From positions 1-29,827 of the IMG/VR virus record IMGVR_UViG_3300002835_000784: DNA of 29,827 nt, one strand, 5' to 3'. Positions 1 through 9,626 of the stretch are shown one piece after another (the first letter of the stretch is position 1; every line of letters starts with the position of its first letter). The notes beneath the pieces were generated by a model that ran no database searches, had not been told where the DNA came from, and worked only from the letters and a program-made list of their open reading frames with translations. The stretch comes from a virus. The position numbers and the translations under genes are program-made.

Positions 1-288
1 GTGGCCGTTGGTTTGTTTGCTGGCCAAGAAGACCAGGGTCAATTTTCAGTGGCCATTGGCGGCGGTGCTGGTCAACAAACACAGGGTGAAGAATCAGTGG
101 CCATTGGTGCAGGTGCTGGATCAACTGTTCAAGGCAATGCCGCAGTGGCCATTGGCGGCGGTGCGGGGGCAGCCAATCAACGCATCAATTCGGTGGCTAT
201 TGGAGCCAGTGCTGGAGCAGGCACACAAGGTCAGTATGCCGTGGCCATTGGAGCAAGTGCTGGTTATACAAACCAAGGCAATAATTCA
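1..288 (+). repeat. Six tandem 48-bp repeats (YadA-like head repeats)
   Basis: Six in-register 48-bp units start at 1, 49, 97, 145, 193 and 241. Each begins GTGGCC or GTGGCT and encodes 16 residues with the core VA(I/V)GxxAG followed by a QG-containing loop. The units diverge in the loop but keep the core. The array probably continues upstream of the window. Confidence 0.85.
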
Positions 289-3200
289 ATCATATTGAAT
301 GCCACCGGCGCCAACTTGGATCAAACCACCGCTAACACATTCACTGTGGCTCCAGTTAGAAATGATGTGGCCAACACAGCCCAGGTCATGTTCTACAATA
401 CCACCAGCAAAGAAATCACATATGGCAATACCATAAGTGTTGCTGGCAACATCACAAGCGGTAATTTAAATTCACCTACGCTGAACAACAGTGGCAACGT
501 AAGTGTTGTAGCTGGTGGAAACACCTGGACCTTTGGCACGAACGGCAACTTAACAGTACCAGGACCAATTAGCGGATTAGGATTTTCTAAACTAGACTTT
601 ACTACTTACGGAGCCAACTCCGCATATCTAACAACTACTGCTGATGATACTACCGCGTTGTTTATGGGGGCGGTAACTGCTGAGTTATATGCTAATACGG
701 ATGTTAGCATTAGGGCCAATACTGGAGGAACATCGCAAAACTGGATATTTGGCCAAGATGGCGCATTGACTGCACCAGGAAACCTAAATGGTGTTAATGT
801 TAATACAGGCATAGTGTCAGCCACGGGCAATGTCAATAGTGGTAATGTAAACACAGCAAAAGTAGCCAGCACTGGTGGCATCACTATCGCCAGCGGTGGA
901 TCCAGTGACATCACTCTTAATGCAGCCGGTAACATCAACGCTGACAGCAACTACATCAACAATCTTCTTGATCCTATGCAGAATCAAGATGCGGCTACCA
1001 AGATCTATGTTGATAACTTGGTGGCTACGGGACTTACTTATCACGAGCAGGTATTTGTATCTACCACGGCCAACTTGGCCACAACCACAGGTGGTACCAT
1101 CACCTACGCACAGCCCAACGGAGCTGGCAACGGCATAGGTGCCACCATCACCACCACTGGTTCGTTCAATCTCATTGACACGGCCAACGTGCAGACCATT
1201 GGTACCAGGATCCTGGTCAAGAACGAAGGCAATGCTGTGCTCAACGGTGTGTATACTTGGAGCAACGCAACAGCGATCACGCGAAGCACGGATGCTGACG
1301 AATACGGCACCGACAGTGCCCATGCCTTGAGTCTGAACTCCTACTTCTTCACTGAATCTGGCAATGTGAACAAAGGCTCGGCCTACGTGGTTGCTGAGCC
1401 GCAAGGTACCATTACGTTTGGCACCAGCAACATCGTGTTTGACTTGTTCAGCACCAGCCAGGTCTACTCGGCCAACACACAAGCTGGTATCAGCCTTGTA
1501 GGCACTGTATTTTCCGCCAAGGTGGACAACAACACTACAGCGTTTGACGGCGGTGGCAATATTTCAGTCAAGGCAGGTGCTAATCTTACAACACCAAATA
1601 TTGGTGCTGCCACTGGTACAAGTTTGTCTGTAACTGGCAATGTCACAGCAGGCAATTTTAACACTGTTGGTGCAATTAGTGCAAGTGGCAATATATTATC
1701 CAGTAATGTTTTTGCAACTGGTACTGTATCTGGTAACATTGTAACTGGCAATAGTGTCAGCGCATCAGGTAATGTTACAGGAGCAAATATCAATACCAAT
1801 GGGTTGATATCTGCTGCGGGTAATGTAATAAGTGGAAATGTATCTACAGGTAATATAGTTGCTGCCAATGTTAACACAGGTTACTTGTTGGTAAACACCA
1901 GTGCTGGAGCGAATATCACTGGTGGTAATTTAATCTTGACAGAAGTAACTGGAGCAGGCGGTGCTGTATCAGCCCAAGGAAACATTTCTGGTGCTAATCT
2001 TAATGCAACTAATATTAGTTTAACTGGCAACGTTCTAAGTAATTTAAGAGTAAATGGTAATGTTAATGTTTCTGGCGTAGTAGATATTGCCAACAGCCTA
2101 ACTGCTGACAGTTTGTTGGTTGACACTGTAGGTGGCATCACTGCTAACTCAGGCAACATCACTATCAACCAAATCACAGGCCAAGGTGGTTATCTAAACG
2201 CAGTTGGTGCTAATTTATCAGCAAATATTGTTGCTGGAAATGTAAACACCGGCAACATTAGCCTAACTGGCAACGTTTTAAGCGATCTCAATGTTAACGG
2301 GAATGTAGACATTGCCGGCACAGTTGGAGTTGCTAACAGCTTTACAGCAGACAGCATTTTGGTTGACACCGCGGGCGGTATTACAGCCAATGGTGGTAAC
2401 ATTGTTATTAATCAAATCACAGGCCAAGGTGGTTATCTAAACGCACTTGGTGCTAATTTATCAGCAAATGTTATTGCAGGTAATGTAAACACGGGTAATA
2501 TTAGTTTAACAGGGAATGTTTTAAGCAATCTCAATGTCAATGGGAACGCAAGCATCACTGGCATACTTGATGTTGCCAACAGTATAACAGCAGACAGTAT
2601 TTTAGTTGACACCATAGGTGGAATCACAGCCAATGGCGGCAACATCAATATAAATCAAATCACTGGGCAAGGCGGTAATCTTAACGCAGTTGGCATTTCT
2701 GTGTCAGGAAACATTTCTGGCAACAACATAACGCTGGGCAATAACTTATCAACAACTGGTAATATCACAGCTGGTTATTTTATTGGCGACGGAAGTCAAC
2801 TTACAAATGTGTCAATAGCAGCTGGTTCTGCAATTGAAAATGGCAACAGTAATGTAAGAGTTGCTGCCAACGGTAATGTCAGTGTTGGAACATATGGCAC
2901 GATTCCTGCGGTGTTTGCCAATACTGGTTTATACGCCACTGGTTTAATTTCTGCTACAGGCAATGTTGATGTTGGTTCAACGCTGAATGTGACTAGCAAT
3001 GCTGCGATTACAGGCAACATTTCTGGCGGCAATATTTCAGCCTCAGGTAATATCTCAGGTACCTACTTTTTAGGCAACGGATCATTGCTTTCTGGTATTA
3101 TTACTTCAGTTGCAAACATCAATAACGGCACTAGTAATTTACGAATTGATACCGCTGGTGGTAATATTCAGGCCAATGTTGCAGGTACTGCAAACATATT

Positions 3201-5427
3201 CACAATAAACGCAAGCGGAATTCAAACCTCTGGAAATGCGTCTGCAAATAATTTATCAATTAGCAACGTTACAAACATTGGCGTCTTAAGCGTATCTGGA
3301 AATATTACTGCAAATGGTGTTGTCACAGTTGATGGCAATGTTACAGCAGCCAATTTGATCAGTAACGGCACTGTATCAGCACAGGGCAATGTAATTGGTG
3401 GGAACATCAACACCGCAGGCGTAGTTTCAGCAACAGGCAACGTTGTGTCAGTGGCCAATGTCAGTGGTGGAAATATTCTGTCAAGTTTGTTGATAAGCGC
3501 AGCAGGAAATGTTACTGGTGCAAACATTACTTCAAATGGGGCAGTGATTGCACTGGGCAACGTCACCGGCGGCAATGTTAATTCTGATGGTAGAGTAAGC
3601 GCAGCTGGAAATATTGTAACCACAGCCAATGTCACTGGTGGAAATTTATTAACTTCTGGCGTGTTAAACCTTACTGGAGGCACACCTTATAATACTGCAA
3701 CACTCAGTGGCGGTAACATCATACTCAACAACGGTGCCGGTGATACTCCTGGTTTGCATTTCTATCAAGGCAACAACGACAACTTTGGTATTGATGTAGA
3801 AGCAGGCACCTTACGATTTGTTAAGAATCTTGATGAAGCGGGTGGGTCAGCGGTAGGTAGAGTTGACTCCAATGGCAACATAATTGCAGTTGGGCAACTT
3901 CAAGGAGCCAGTGCCAGTGTGTCAGGTAATGTCACAGGTGGAAACATAATCACTGGTGGATTTATCTCTGCAACTGGAAATATAACTGGCAACTACTTCT
4001 TTGGTAATGGTAGTCAACTGTCTGGCATCATTACTTCAGTAGCCAACATCAATAACGGTACCAGTAATATTAGAATTGAAACTTCTGGCGGAAATATTCA
4101 AGCCAATGTTGGTGGCACAGCCAATGTTTGGACCTTGGCCAGCACAGGCGAATACGTCAGTGGTGAGATCAGTGCATCAGGCAATATCACTGGCAACTTC
4201 TTCTTTGGTAATGGTAGTCAGTTATCAGGTATTATTACTTCTGTTGCCAATATCAACAATGGCAACAGCAATGTAAGAATTGACTCCTCCGGAGGCAATG
4301 TTGCAGCCAATGTAGGCGGAACTGCCAATGTTCTAGTTTTGGCAAACACTGGTGCTTTTGTCACTGGGGTGGTAAGCGCATCTGGTAACATTACAGGCAA
4401 CTTCTTTATAGGCAATGGATCGCAGCTTACAGGCATAGCCAACGCTTCATCTGTTTATTCGGTGATCAGTTTACAGGGCAATGTTGCAGGCAATTCTGCT
4501 GGTAATGTAACTATTAACGCAGGCAATGTCAGTGGTACACTGATTCCAAGAGCAGGCAATGGCATAGGCATGGTTGGAAATGCCACAACCGGTGTTATTA
4601 CCATTAGTGTTTTGGATAGTCTAAATGATGGCATTTTCTGGGCTGGCAATAACAGTGCTGGATTGGTCAGTGACTCAATAGATGCACCAAATGTTGATAA
4701 CGGATTGGTCACTGATTCTACTATTTCCAATAGTTATGATTTAGGCCCTTTAGAATACGGTACCAGCTCAATTATATCTGCTAATTTAATACCTGATAAT
4801 CCGTTTGTTTATACACTAGGCAACACTAGTTTTCCTTTCTTGTCGCTCAGCGTTGCTGACATTAATTCAACTGGAAACATAACTACCACTAAAAATGTTT
4901 CAGCAACAGGCAACATCACAGCCGCATTTTTCTCTGGCGATGGCTCTGCACTGAGCAATGTAAGCGGTTCTAACATTAGATCTGGTAATTCAAATGTGTC
5001 AGTGACCGCTGCCAATGGCAATATTGCATTGTCTGTTACAGGAAATTCTAATGCAGTGGTATTCGCACCAGGTTTAACCACATTCAAAGGTAACTTGGTA
5101 CCGGATGCCTCAAATATTTACTCATTGGGTTCAAGCACTCTGCGCTGGACCAATTTGTGGATCTCCGGCAACACCATAACTCTAGGCAATATTGTACTAA
5201 ACGATGACAACGCCACAGATTTCAGTGTGTACACCAGCAACGGAACTACTCCAGCTAATGTCAAGGCTCAGTTCATAAACACTTTAGCATATGGATATAA
5301 CAGTGCCAATTTAAGTGCATCAGGTAATGTCAGCAACGCATTCAACGCTTTAAGCAGCGGTCCTATAACTATTAACAGTGAGGTAACCATCACGGTAAAT
5401 AGTGGCGCTTTTTGGACGATTGTATGA
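1..5427 (+). CDS. Giant repetitive tail fibre / adhesin, 5'-truncated
   Basis: Over 1800 residues are visible and the protein is open at the window start. The GTG at base 1 is the Val of a repeat unit, so the real start lies upstream. Order of parts: six 16-residue repeats with a VAIGxxAG core (residues 1-96), like the head repeats of YadA-type trimeric adhesins; a fibre segment with WTFG/WIFG..G.LT.PG motifs (about 175-265); a KIYVDNLV...GVYTW module (about 330-480) common in phage fibres; then a long stretch of GN(I/V)..(S/T)GN units, including three 81-residue and two 68-residue tandem repeats; and a C-terminal block with an IYSLGS..LRWTNLW motif near residue 1705, ending in a short TITVNSG tail. 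I infer a long trimeric beta-structured fibre that contacts the host surface. Its stop overlaps the next start (ATGA). The exact fibre type (long tail fibre or other) cannot be told. Confidence 0.85.
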   Translation: MAVGLFAGQEDQGQFSVAIGGGAGQQTQGEESVAIGAGAGSTVQGNAAVAIGGGAGAANQRINSVAIGASAGAGTQGQYAVAIGASAGYTNQGNNSIILNATGANLDQTTANTFTVAPVRNDVANTAQVMFYNTTSKEITYGNTISVAGNITSGNLNSPTLNNSGNVSVVAGGNTWTFGTNGNLTVPGPISGLGFSKLDFTTYGANSAYLTTTADDTTALFMGAVTAELYANTDVSIRANTGGTSQNWIFGQDGALTAPGNLNGVNVNTGIVSATGNVNSGNVNTAKVASTGGITIASGGSSDITLNAAGNINADSNYINNLLDPMQNQDAATKIYVDNLVATGLTYHEQVFVSTTANLATTTGGTITYAQPNGAGNGIGATITTTGSFNLIDTANVQTIGTRILVKNEGNAVLNGVYTWSNATAITRSTDADEYGTDSAHALSLNSYFFTESGNVNKGSAYVVAEPQGTITFGTSNIVFDLFSTSQVYSANTQAGISLVGTVFSAKVDNNTTAFDGGGNISVKAGANLTTPNIGAATGTSLSVTGNVTAGNFNTVGAISASGNILSSNVFATGTVSGNIVTGNSVSASGNVTGANINTNGLISAAGNVISGNVSTGNIVAANVNTGYLLVNTSAGANITGGNLILTEVTGAGGAVSAQGNISGANLNATNISLTGNVLSNLRVNGNVNVSGVVDIANSLTADSLLVDTVGGITANSGNITINQITGQGGYLNAVGANLSANIVAGNVNTGNISLTGNVLSDLNVNGNVDIAGTVGVANSFTADSILVDTAGGITANGGNIVINQITGQGGYLNALGANLSANVIAGNVNTGNISLTGNVLSNLNVNGNASITGILDVANSITADSILVDTIGGITANGGNININQITGQGGNLNAVGISVSGNISGNNITLGNNLSTTGNITAGYFIGDGSQLTNVSIAAGSAIENGNSNVRVAANGNVSVGTYGTIPAVFANTGLYATGLISATGNVDVGSTLNVTSNAAITGNISGGNISASGNISGTYFLGNGSLLSGIITSVANINNGTSNLRIDTAGGNIQANVAGTANIFTINASGIQTSGNASANNLSISNVTNIGVLSVSGNITANGVVTVDGNVTAANLISNGTVSAQGNVIGGNINTAGVVSATGNVVSVANVSGGNILSSLLISAAGNVTGANITSNGAVIALGNVTGGNVNSDGRVSAAGNIVTTANVTGGNLLTSGVLNLTGGTPYNTATLSGGNIILNNGAGDTPGLHFYQGNNDNFGIDVEAGTLRFVKNLDEAGGSAVGRVDSNGNIIAVGQLQGASASVSGNVTGGNIITGGFISATGNITGNYFFGNGSQLSGIITSVANINNGTSNIRIETSGGNIQANVGGTANVWTLASTGEYVSGEISASGNITGNFFFGNGSQLSGIITSVANINNGNSNVRIDSSGGNVAANVGGTANVLVLANTGAFVTGVVSASGNITGNFFIGNGSQLTGIANASSVYSVISLQGNVAGNSAGNVTINAGNVSGTLIPRAGNGIGMVGNATTGVITISVLDSLNDGIFWAGNNSAGLVSDSIDAPNVDNGLVTDSTISNSYDLGPLEYGTSSIISANLIPDNPFVYTLGNTSFPFLSLSVADINSTGNITTTKNVSATGNITAAFFSGDGSALSNVSGSNIRSGNSNVSVTAANGNIALSVTGNSNAVVFAPGLTTFKGNLVPDASNIYSLGSSTLRWTNLWISGNTITLGNIVLNDDNATDFSVYTSNGTTPANVKAQFINTLAYGYNSANLSASGNVSNAFNALSSGPITINSEVTITVNSGAFWTIV
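2011..2739 (+). repeat. Three tandem 243-bp repeats inside the giant fibre
   Basis: Units start at 2011, 2254 and 2497, exactly 243 bp apart, and each encodes 81 residues. Every copy carries SLTGNVLS.L.VNGN, then (V/A)NS.TADS.LVDT.GGITAN and INQITGQGG. The third copy diverges after its QITGQGG motif. They look like recent in-frame duplications within the fibre shaft. Confidence 0.85.
3994..4401 (+). repeat. Two tandem 204-bp repeats inside the giant fibre
   Basis: Two 68-residue units start at 3994 and 4198. They share FFGNGSQLSGIITSVANINN, then SN(I/V)RI, GGTANV and a closing SASGNITGN. A partial third start is at 4402, and a more diverged relative with the same GNGS.LSGIITSVANINN motif lies at 3064. 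Confidence 0.8.
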
Positions 5428-6986
5428 CCACGACACTAATAGTAAACTCAATTTCTTCAATTTCTTCTTACACATCAACCTTTCAACCAATTGTAGCCAC
5501 AGGCGGTAACGTTTCCAACGTTTCAATCAATGGTATATCCTATAGAATTCACACCTTTACTTCTAACGGAAATTTGGTTGTAACATCTGCCAACAGCAGC
5601 GGTACAGTAGATTATCTAGTGGTGGCCGGCGGCGGAGGTGGTGGCATGGACATGGGTGGTGGTGGCGGTGGTGGTGGCGTACTAGCAGGAACTACCAATT
5701 TAATACGAGGTACCTATACTATCACAGTGGGCGCAGGGGGTTGGGGTGCACCAGGGGGAAGTCAATTTAGAGGTGATGGAGTAGGTCCACAACCAGGCGC
5801 TCATCAATTTACAATTCCTGCTACCAACGGTGGTAACAGTATTTTTTCTGGACCTAATCTAAGCAACGCTAATGCCATAATGGCTGGTGGTGGTGGTTTT
5901 GGTGGTAGCAGTTATTATCCTTATACTCCTGGTGCGATAGGTTCTGATGGGGGTAGTGGTGGTGGTGCCAGTGCATATTCAGATGGTAGCACTAGATCAG
6001 GTGGAAATGGCATAGCCGGGCAAGGCTATCGTGGCGGCAATGGCGGCGGTCAATACTACGGTGGCGGTGGCGGTGGAGCAGGCGGCCCAGGTATCAGTAG
6101 TGGGGAAACCGGAAGAAATGCAACTGGTGGGCCTGGTATTAGAAATGACATTTTAGGCAATGTATTTTATTGGGGCGGTGGCGGAGGTGGTGCTGCTTAC
6201 AGCTATGGGTTTGGCGGTGATGGAGGTATTGGCGGCGGTGGCGGTGGTGCAGTTGGCGTAACATTTGGTGGCGCAGGTTTTAATAATGGCAATGCAGGCG
6301 GCGGTGGCAGTCCAGGATCGCAAACCAACACTCGTGGAGGCAATGCTGGCCCAAACACTGGTGGAGGTGGAGGCGGCGGTTCTCACTACAATGCCACTAA
6401 CCCTGGAGGAAACGGTGGATCTGGTATAGTGATTATTAGATATCCACTGGTAGATACTTCAATGAGCGTTACTGGCACAAGTGCAACTGCTTTTGCATCG
6501 CCCGGATCTGTGATACAAACTGTGTATAGAAGAACCGATGCAAGATTAACCTATACGTCTTCAACGTCAGATGGAACGCCCATCGGTGAACTTGGTTTGA
6601 CTATTACACCAAAAAAATCTAATAGTTTATTAGTCATGAAATGGATGATAAACGGAGAATTACATCAAGATAACACATTTGTAATTTGGACTGATAATGG
6701 ACTTATAGGCCAACCTGGTTTTCAAGGTTTTAACAATACGCAAAATAATCAGGTACAAAATGGTATTATGAGTGGTCGTTACGATCAAGATGAAAGTTCC
6801 ACAATGAGCAACTGGTTTTTGTTTTTTACAGCACCTTCAAATGATACCACAACACGCACTTATTATCCAGCCGTGCGCGGCACGTCGACATATACTTTCG
6901 CTTTGAATAGAACTATAGGAAGCTTAGGACAAGATGCTTATGAAAATGGTGTATCAGCAGGATATATCATGGAGATTGCACAATGA
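5424..6986 (+). CDS. Glycine-rich tail fibre adhesin
   Basis: 520 residues. I start at the ATG at 5424, which forms an ATGA overlap with the upstream stop; a TTG four codons earlier is possible but less likely. A short N-terminal beta region leads into DYLVVAGGGGGG. A glycine-rich domain of about 270 residues (roughly 66-332) follows, with many G4-G8 runs and the phrase YTITVGAGG, as in Gly-rich domains of phage fibres. The last 160 residues form a separate module (MxW..NGE..DN...; ALNRT.G..GQ..YE) that recurs as the two following genes. I infer a host-recognition tip protein. Poly-glycine sandwich folds are known from the gp38-type adhesin of phage S16, but homology to that protein is not shown here. 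Confidence 0.8.
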   Translation: MTTTLIVNSISSISSYTSTFQPIVATGGNVSNVSINGISYRIHTFTSNGNLVVTSANSSGTVDYLVVAGGGGGGMDMGGGGGGGGVLAGTTNLIRGTYTITVGAGGWGAPGGSQFRGDGVGPQPGAHQFTIPATNGGNSIFSGPNLSNANAIMAGGGGFGGSSYYPYTPGAIGSDGGSGGGASAYSDGSTRSGGNGIAGQGYRGGNGGGQYYGGGGGGAGGPGISSGETGRNATGGPGIRNDILGNVFYWGGGGGGAAYSYGFGGDGGIGGGGGGAVGVTFGGAGFNNGNAGGGGSPGSQTNTRGGNAGPNTGGGGGGGSHYNATNPGGNGGSGIVIIRYPLVDTSMSVTGTSATAFASPGSVIQTVYRRTDARLTYTSSTSDGTPIGELGLTITPKKSNSLLVMKWMINGELHQDNTFVIWTDNGLIGQPGFQGFNNTQNNQVQNGIMSGRYDQDESSTMSNWFLFFTAPSNDTTTRTYYPAVRGTSTYTFALNRTIGSLGQDAYENGVSAGYIMEIAQ

Positions 6987-7561
6987 GCACAGTGCTGGTT
7001 AGTAACATTGATGCAAGTTCTTTTACAAATGGCGTGGTTGATTTTTCGCCTAGGCTCACATATCCTGGCACCATTATTCAAACTAGAACTCTAAGAGTTG
7101 ATACTAGAACAACCTATAGTTCTCTTGACACTGGCAATGGCACAACAGTGGCGGTGCTAGGCATAAGTATCACTCCAATTTATGCGTCAAGCCGACTAAT
7201 TGTACAGTGGATGATAAACGGCGAATGTAATAATGATAATGGATTTTTAATACATAGAGACGGTGCTTTAATTACAACTACCGGTGAGGAAGGTTATAAT
7301 AATCAAGGTGGTAATGTTAGATGGAGTTGTTATACACCAGGGTATTATGACAGAAATGATGATTCTACTGGTATTAATTGGAACATATTTTACTCTTGTG
7401 CAGCAGGATCAACCACAGCGAGAACCTATGCTCCAGCAGTGAGAGCCACAGGCTCTGGTTCTCACACATTTGCTCTAAATAGAACGTTAGGCGATGGTAC
7501 ACAAAATTATTATGAAAGTATGGTGAGCTTTGCTTTAATTCACGAGGTATGTAATCAATGA
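6983..7561 (+). CDS. Small tail-fibre tip-like protein, paralogue 1
   Basis: 192 residues, starting inside the previous stop (ATGA). The short N-terminus MSTVLVSNID resembles those of the next two genes. The body matches the C-terminal module of the glycine-rich adhesin upstream: IIQTRTLRVDTRTTY, QWMINGE...DNGF, ARTYAPAVR and ALNRTLG...Q.YYE. It therefore looks like a free-standing copy of a fibre tip domain with its own anchoring N-terminus. No catalytic motif is visible. Function in adsorption is inferred from location and from the fused copy. Confidence 0.75.
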   Translation: MSTVLVSNIDASSFTNGVVDFSPRLTYPGTIIQTRTLRVDTRTTYSSLDTGNGTTVAVLGISITPIYASSRLIVQWMINGECNNDNGFLIHRDGALITTTGEEGYNNQGGNVRWSCYTPGYYDRNDDSTGINWNIFYSCAAGSTTARTYAPAVRATGSGSHTFALNRTLGDGTQNYYESMVSFALIHEVCNQ

Positions 7562-8130
7562 GTACTTTGACTGTAGGAAATATCCGAACAACTGGCAATG
7601 CAGTAACGCCTGTTGGCGGAACCAGCTTAAGATATTCTGGGCAAGTTGTTCAGGTATTCACTATTAGAACTGATGAAAGAACTGCTTATTATTCTTCTAA
7701 CTCTGGCAATGGAACCACAATCAGTGAACTTAATTTAACTATCACACCTAAATTTAGTTCCAGTCTAATAGTCATGGAATGGATGATGAATTGTGAAGTT
7801 CATCATGACAATGTTATATTGATACATCAAAACGGAAATTTAATTACCACCGCTGGTTATGAAGGTTATAATCGCGGAGCAGGTAACCAAAGATGGAGTG
7901 GATACGCTTCAGGATTTTATGATGCAAACGAAGCCAGCACCATGGTTAATTTTTATTTGTTATATTCTATTCCGGCCATAAATCTTAATCAAAGAACTTA
8001 CGCTCCTGCAGTTCGCTCTTCTAGTGGGTCAAATTATGTGTTTACATTAAATAAAACGTTAGACAGTCAAGGTCAGGATGTTTATGAAAACACCGTTAGC
8101 ACTGGAATGATAATGGAAATACAACAATGA
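7558..8130 (+). CDS. Small tail-fibre tip-like protein, paralogue 2
   Basis: 190 residues, again an ATGA overlap with the gene before. N-terminus MSTLTVGNIRTTG. The body carries the same landmarks as its neighbour: VVQVFTIRTDERTAYYSS, EWMMN.EVHHDN, QRTYAPAVR and LNKTLDSQGQDVYE. It is closer to the tip of the glycine-rich adhesin in its GQD(A/V)YEN ending than paralogue 1 is. Role inferred as a receptor-binding or fibre-tip subunit. Confidence 0.75.
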   Translation: MSTLTVGNIRTTGNAVTPVGGTSLRYSGQVVQVFTIRTDERTAYYSSNSGNGTTISELNLTITPKFSSSLIVMEWMMNCEVHHDNVILIHQNGNLITTAGYEGYNRGAGNQRWSGYASGFYDANEASTMVNFYLLYSIPAINLNQRTYAPAVRSSSGSNYVFTLNKTLDSQGQDVYENTVSTGMIMEIQQ

Positions 8131-8684
8131 GTACACTACTAGTCAACAATTTGCAAAGCAATCAGGCCAACGGCGTCATCACTGTGAGTTCTGGCAATGT
8201 GGTTTATAGCCCTGGTAGCATAATACAAGTACAAAGCACTACTCTGGTTAATACTTTTTCGGCTGCACCTAACGGTACCTGGACTGACGTCACAGGCATG
8301 TCTGTTACAATTACTCCTAGAACAACAAACAGTAGAGTTTTGATCATAGTCTCTGCAGTTATTGGTGGCAGCGGAACAACAGCAAAAGCCCGTTTATTGC
8401 GTAATATACCTAGTGCAAACACAGTTATTGCCAATGGTACTGCCTCTGGTAGTAGACAAAGCAGTATGTTTGGTTCTTTTAATACCGTTGATGGCAACCA
8501 GGATGTGCCAGCTACGTCAAATTTTTTAGACAGTCCAGGTAGCACCAGTCCAATTACCTATAAACTGCAGATTAATAATGATAATACTGTCACAGTGTAC
8601 CTCAATAGGTCTCCTTCTGATTTAGACAGTGCAACAGGAGGAAGGTATATATCCACAATCACTGCATTTGAAGTTGCACAATAA
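8127..8684 (+). CDS. Small tail-fibre-like protein, diverged member of the tandem family
   Basis: 185 residues with an ATGA overlap at 8127. It keeps the N-terminal type (MSTLLVNNLQ), the SIIQVQ entry strand and the T(I/V)TITPR..NS(R/L) motif seen in the previous three proteins. The middle and C-terminus differ: a KARLLRN motif and a YLNRSPSD ending replace W..NGE and ALNRT. I take it as a distant paralogue or same-fold tip. No enzymatic motif is seen. Confidence 0.7.
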   Translation: MSTLLVNNLQSNQANGVITVSSGNVVYSPGSIIQVQSTTLVNTFSAAPNGTWTDVTGMSVTITPRTTNSRVLIIVSAVIGGSGTTAKARLLRNIPSANTVIANGTASGSRQSSMFGSFNTVDGNQDVPATSNFLDSPGSTSPITYKLQINNDNTVTVYLNRSPSDLDSATGGRYISTITAFEVAQ

Positions 8685-8708
8685 TATTAGATTGTAAAAG
8701 GAATAAAA

Positions 8709-9278
8709 ATGAGCGTAGTTAGAGTAGATCAAATTACCAATACCAGTAACACTTATCAGATCAACACCAACAGCATCAAGTTTGCTCATGCAACCATGTA
8801 CTATGCAGTGAACGATGCAGCCGGCAGTTTGACAATATCCAGCACCGGCAACGGTACTCAAATGCTGTTTAACAATCTTGGTCCAAGTTTAAACATAACT
8901 GCAAACACTCAAACATCCACTTGGACACACACCCATACTGGCAACTATGTTATTAATTGTCAATACCGTCAGGCCAGCGGTGGTGATCTTTGGACTGTGT
9001 TTGGTGTAACCAAAGCTGGAAATAGCACAGCCGTGGGGGTCAGTGCTAGAACCGGATCAGGAGATACTAACACAGCATGGAACTATTATGTGACCTACAC
9101 AGTGGACAGCACATCTGCCACATATCAACTTCAACATTGGTCCACTTCCGGTAAAACTGTGAGTTCTGATTTCAGCGGTGGCAATCCCGGTTGGACTAAC
9201 TATGCATCACTTTGCGGCAACACCACAGGTGATATTGGTCGTATGGTAAATTATTTTATTTACAGATTAGGAGATTAA
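8709..9278 (+). CDS. Tail-fibre-like protein of unknown fold
   Basis: 189 residues preceded by an AAAGGA ribosome-binding site. The N-terminus MSVVRVDQITNTSNT resembles the ST(V/L)xVxN(I/L) entry of the three genes upstream, suggesting a shared docking strand. The rest is beta-rich and Thr/Ser/Asn-rich and does not match the W..NGE family. It may be an alternative tip protein in the same cassette. No residue identifies a reaction. Confidence 0.65.
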   Translation: MSVVRVDQITNTSNTYQINTNSIKFAHATMYYAVNDAAGSLTISSTGNGTQMLFNNLGPSLNITANTQTSTWTHTHTGNYVINCQYRQASGGDLWTVFGVTKAGNSTAVGVSARTGSGDTNTAWNYYVTYTVDSTSATYQLQHWSTSGKTVSSDFSGGNPGWTNYASLCGNTTGDIGRMVNYFIYRLGD

Positions 9279-9279
9279 A

Positions 9280-9603
9280 ATGGGGTATGATTTAGCGTCA
9301 GCATTGGTTAGTTTGCGCCCTGGATCATCTTGGAGCTTGAACGGCGATGACTATTCAGGATTGAACTGGCAAGATCCCAACAACGCACCTCCCACAGAGA
9401 TAGAATGCAAGGCTGAAATGGCAAGACTTCGTGCCAAGCATGATTCTGTGCAGTACGCTAGGGACAGAGCCAGAGCCTATCCTAGCATACAACAGCAACT
9501 TGACACGCTGTTTCATCAAGGGTATGAGGGATGGCACGCCAGTATTTTGGAGATTAAAAACCAATTTCCTAAACCAGATCAAAACGCGGATTCCAACACC
9601 TAG
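9280..9603 (+). CDS. Small tail-fibre assembly-type protein (XkdW-like)
   Basis: 107 residues; ATG one base after the previous stop, with AGGAGAT as ribosome-binding site. The N-terminal half (LRPGSSWSLNGDDY..LNW) and the C-terminal phrase AYPSIQQQLDTLFHQG...W...I..IK..FPK match a small family found next to tail-fibre genes in many phages (XkdW/DUF-type). By position it probably helps fibre folding or attachment, but no biochemical role is shown. The Ala/Arg-rich central helix is the only other visible feature. Confidence 0.65.
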   Translation: MGYDLASALVSLRPGSSWSLNGDDYSGLNWQDPNNAPPTEIECKAEMARLRAKHDSVQYARDRARAYPSIQQQLDTLFHQGYEGWHASILEIKNQFPKPDQNADSNT

Positions 9604-9626
9604 CAGCATTTTTCGCTGATCAAAAT

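Noticed and set aside
817-1482. Long minus-strand open frame within the giant fibre (and many others in the same gene)
   Set aside because: No ribosome-binding site, composition is a mirror of the GN/VAIG repeats, and the plus frame is clearly coding.
2011-4401. Regular repeats that could be mistaken for a CRISPR or satellite array
   Set aside because: Periods are multiples of three, the units are in frame and code for beta-fibre motifs, and there are no short identical repeats with unique spacers.
5424-8684. Diversity-generating retroelement at the fibre-tip genes
   Set aside because: No reverse transcriptase and no template/variable pair with A-specific changes are visible; paralogues differ throughout.
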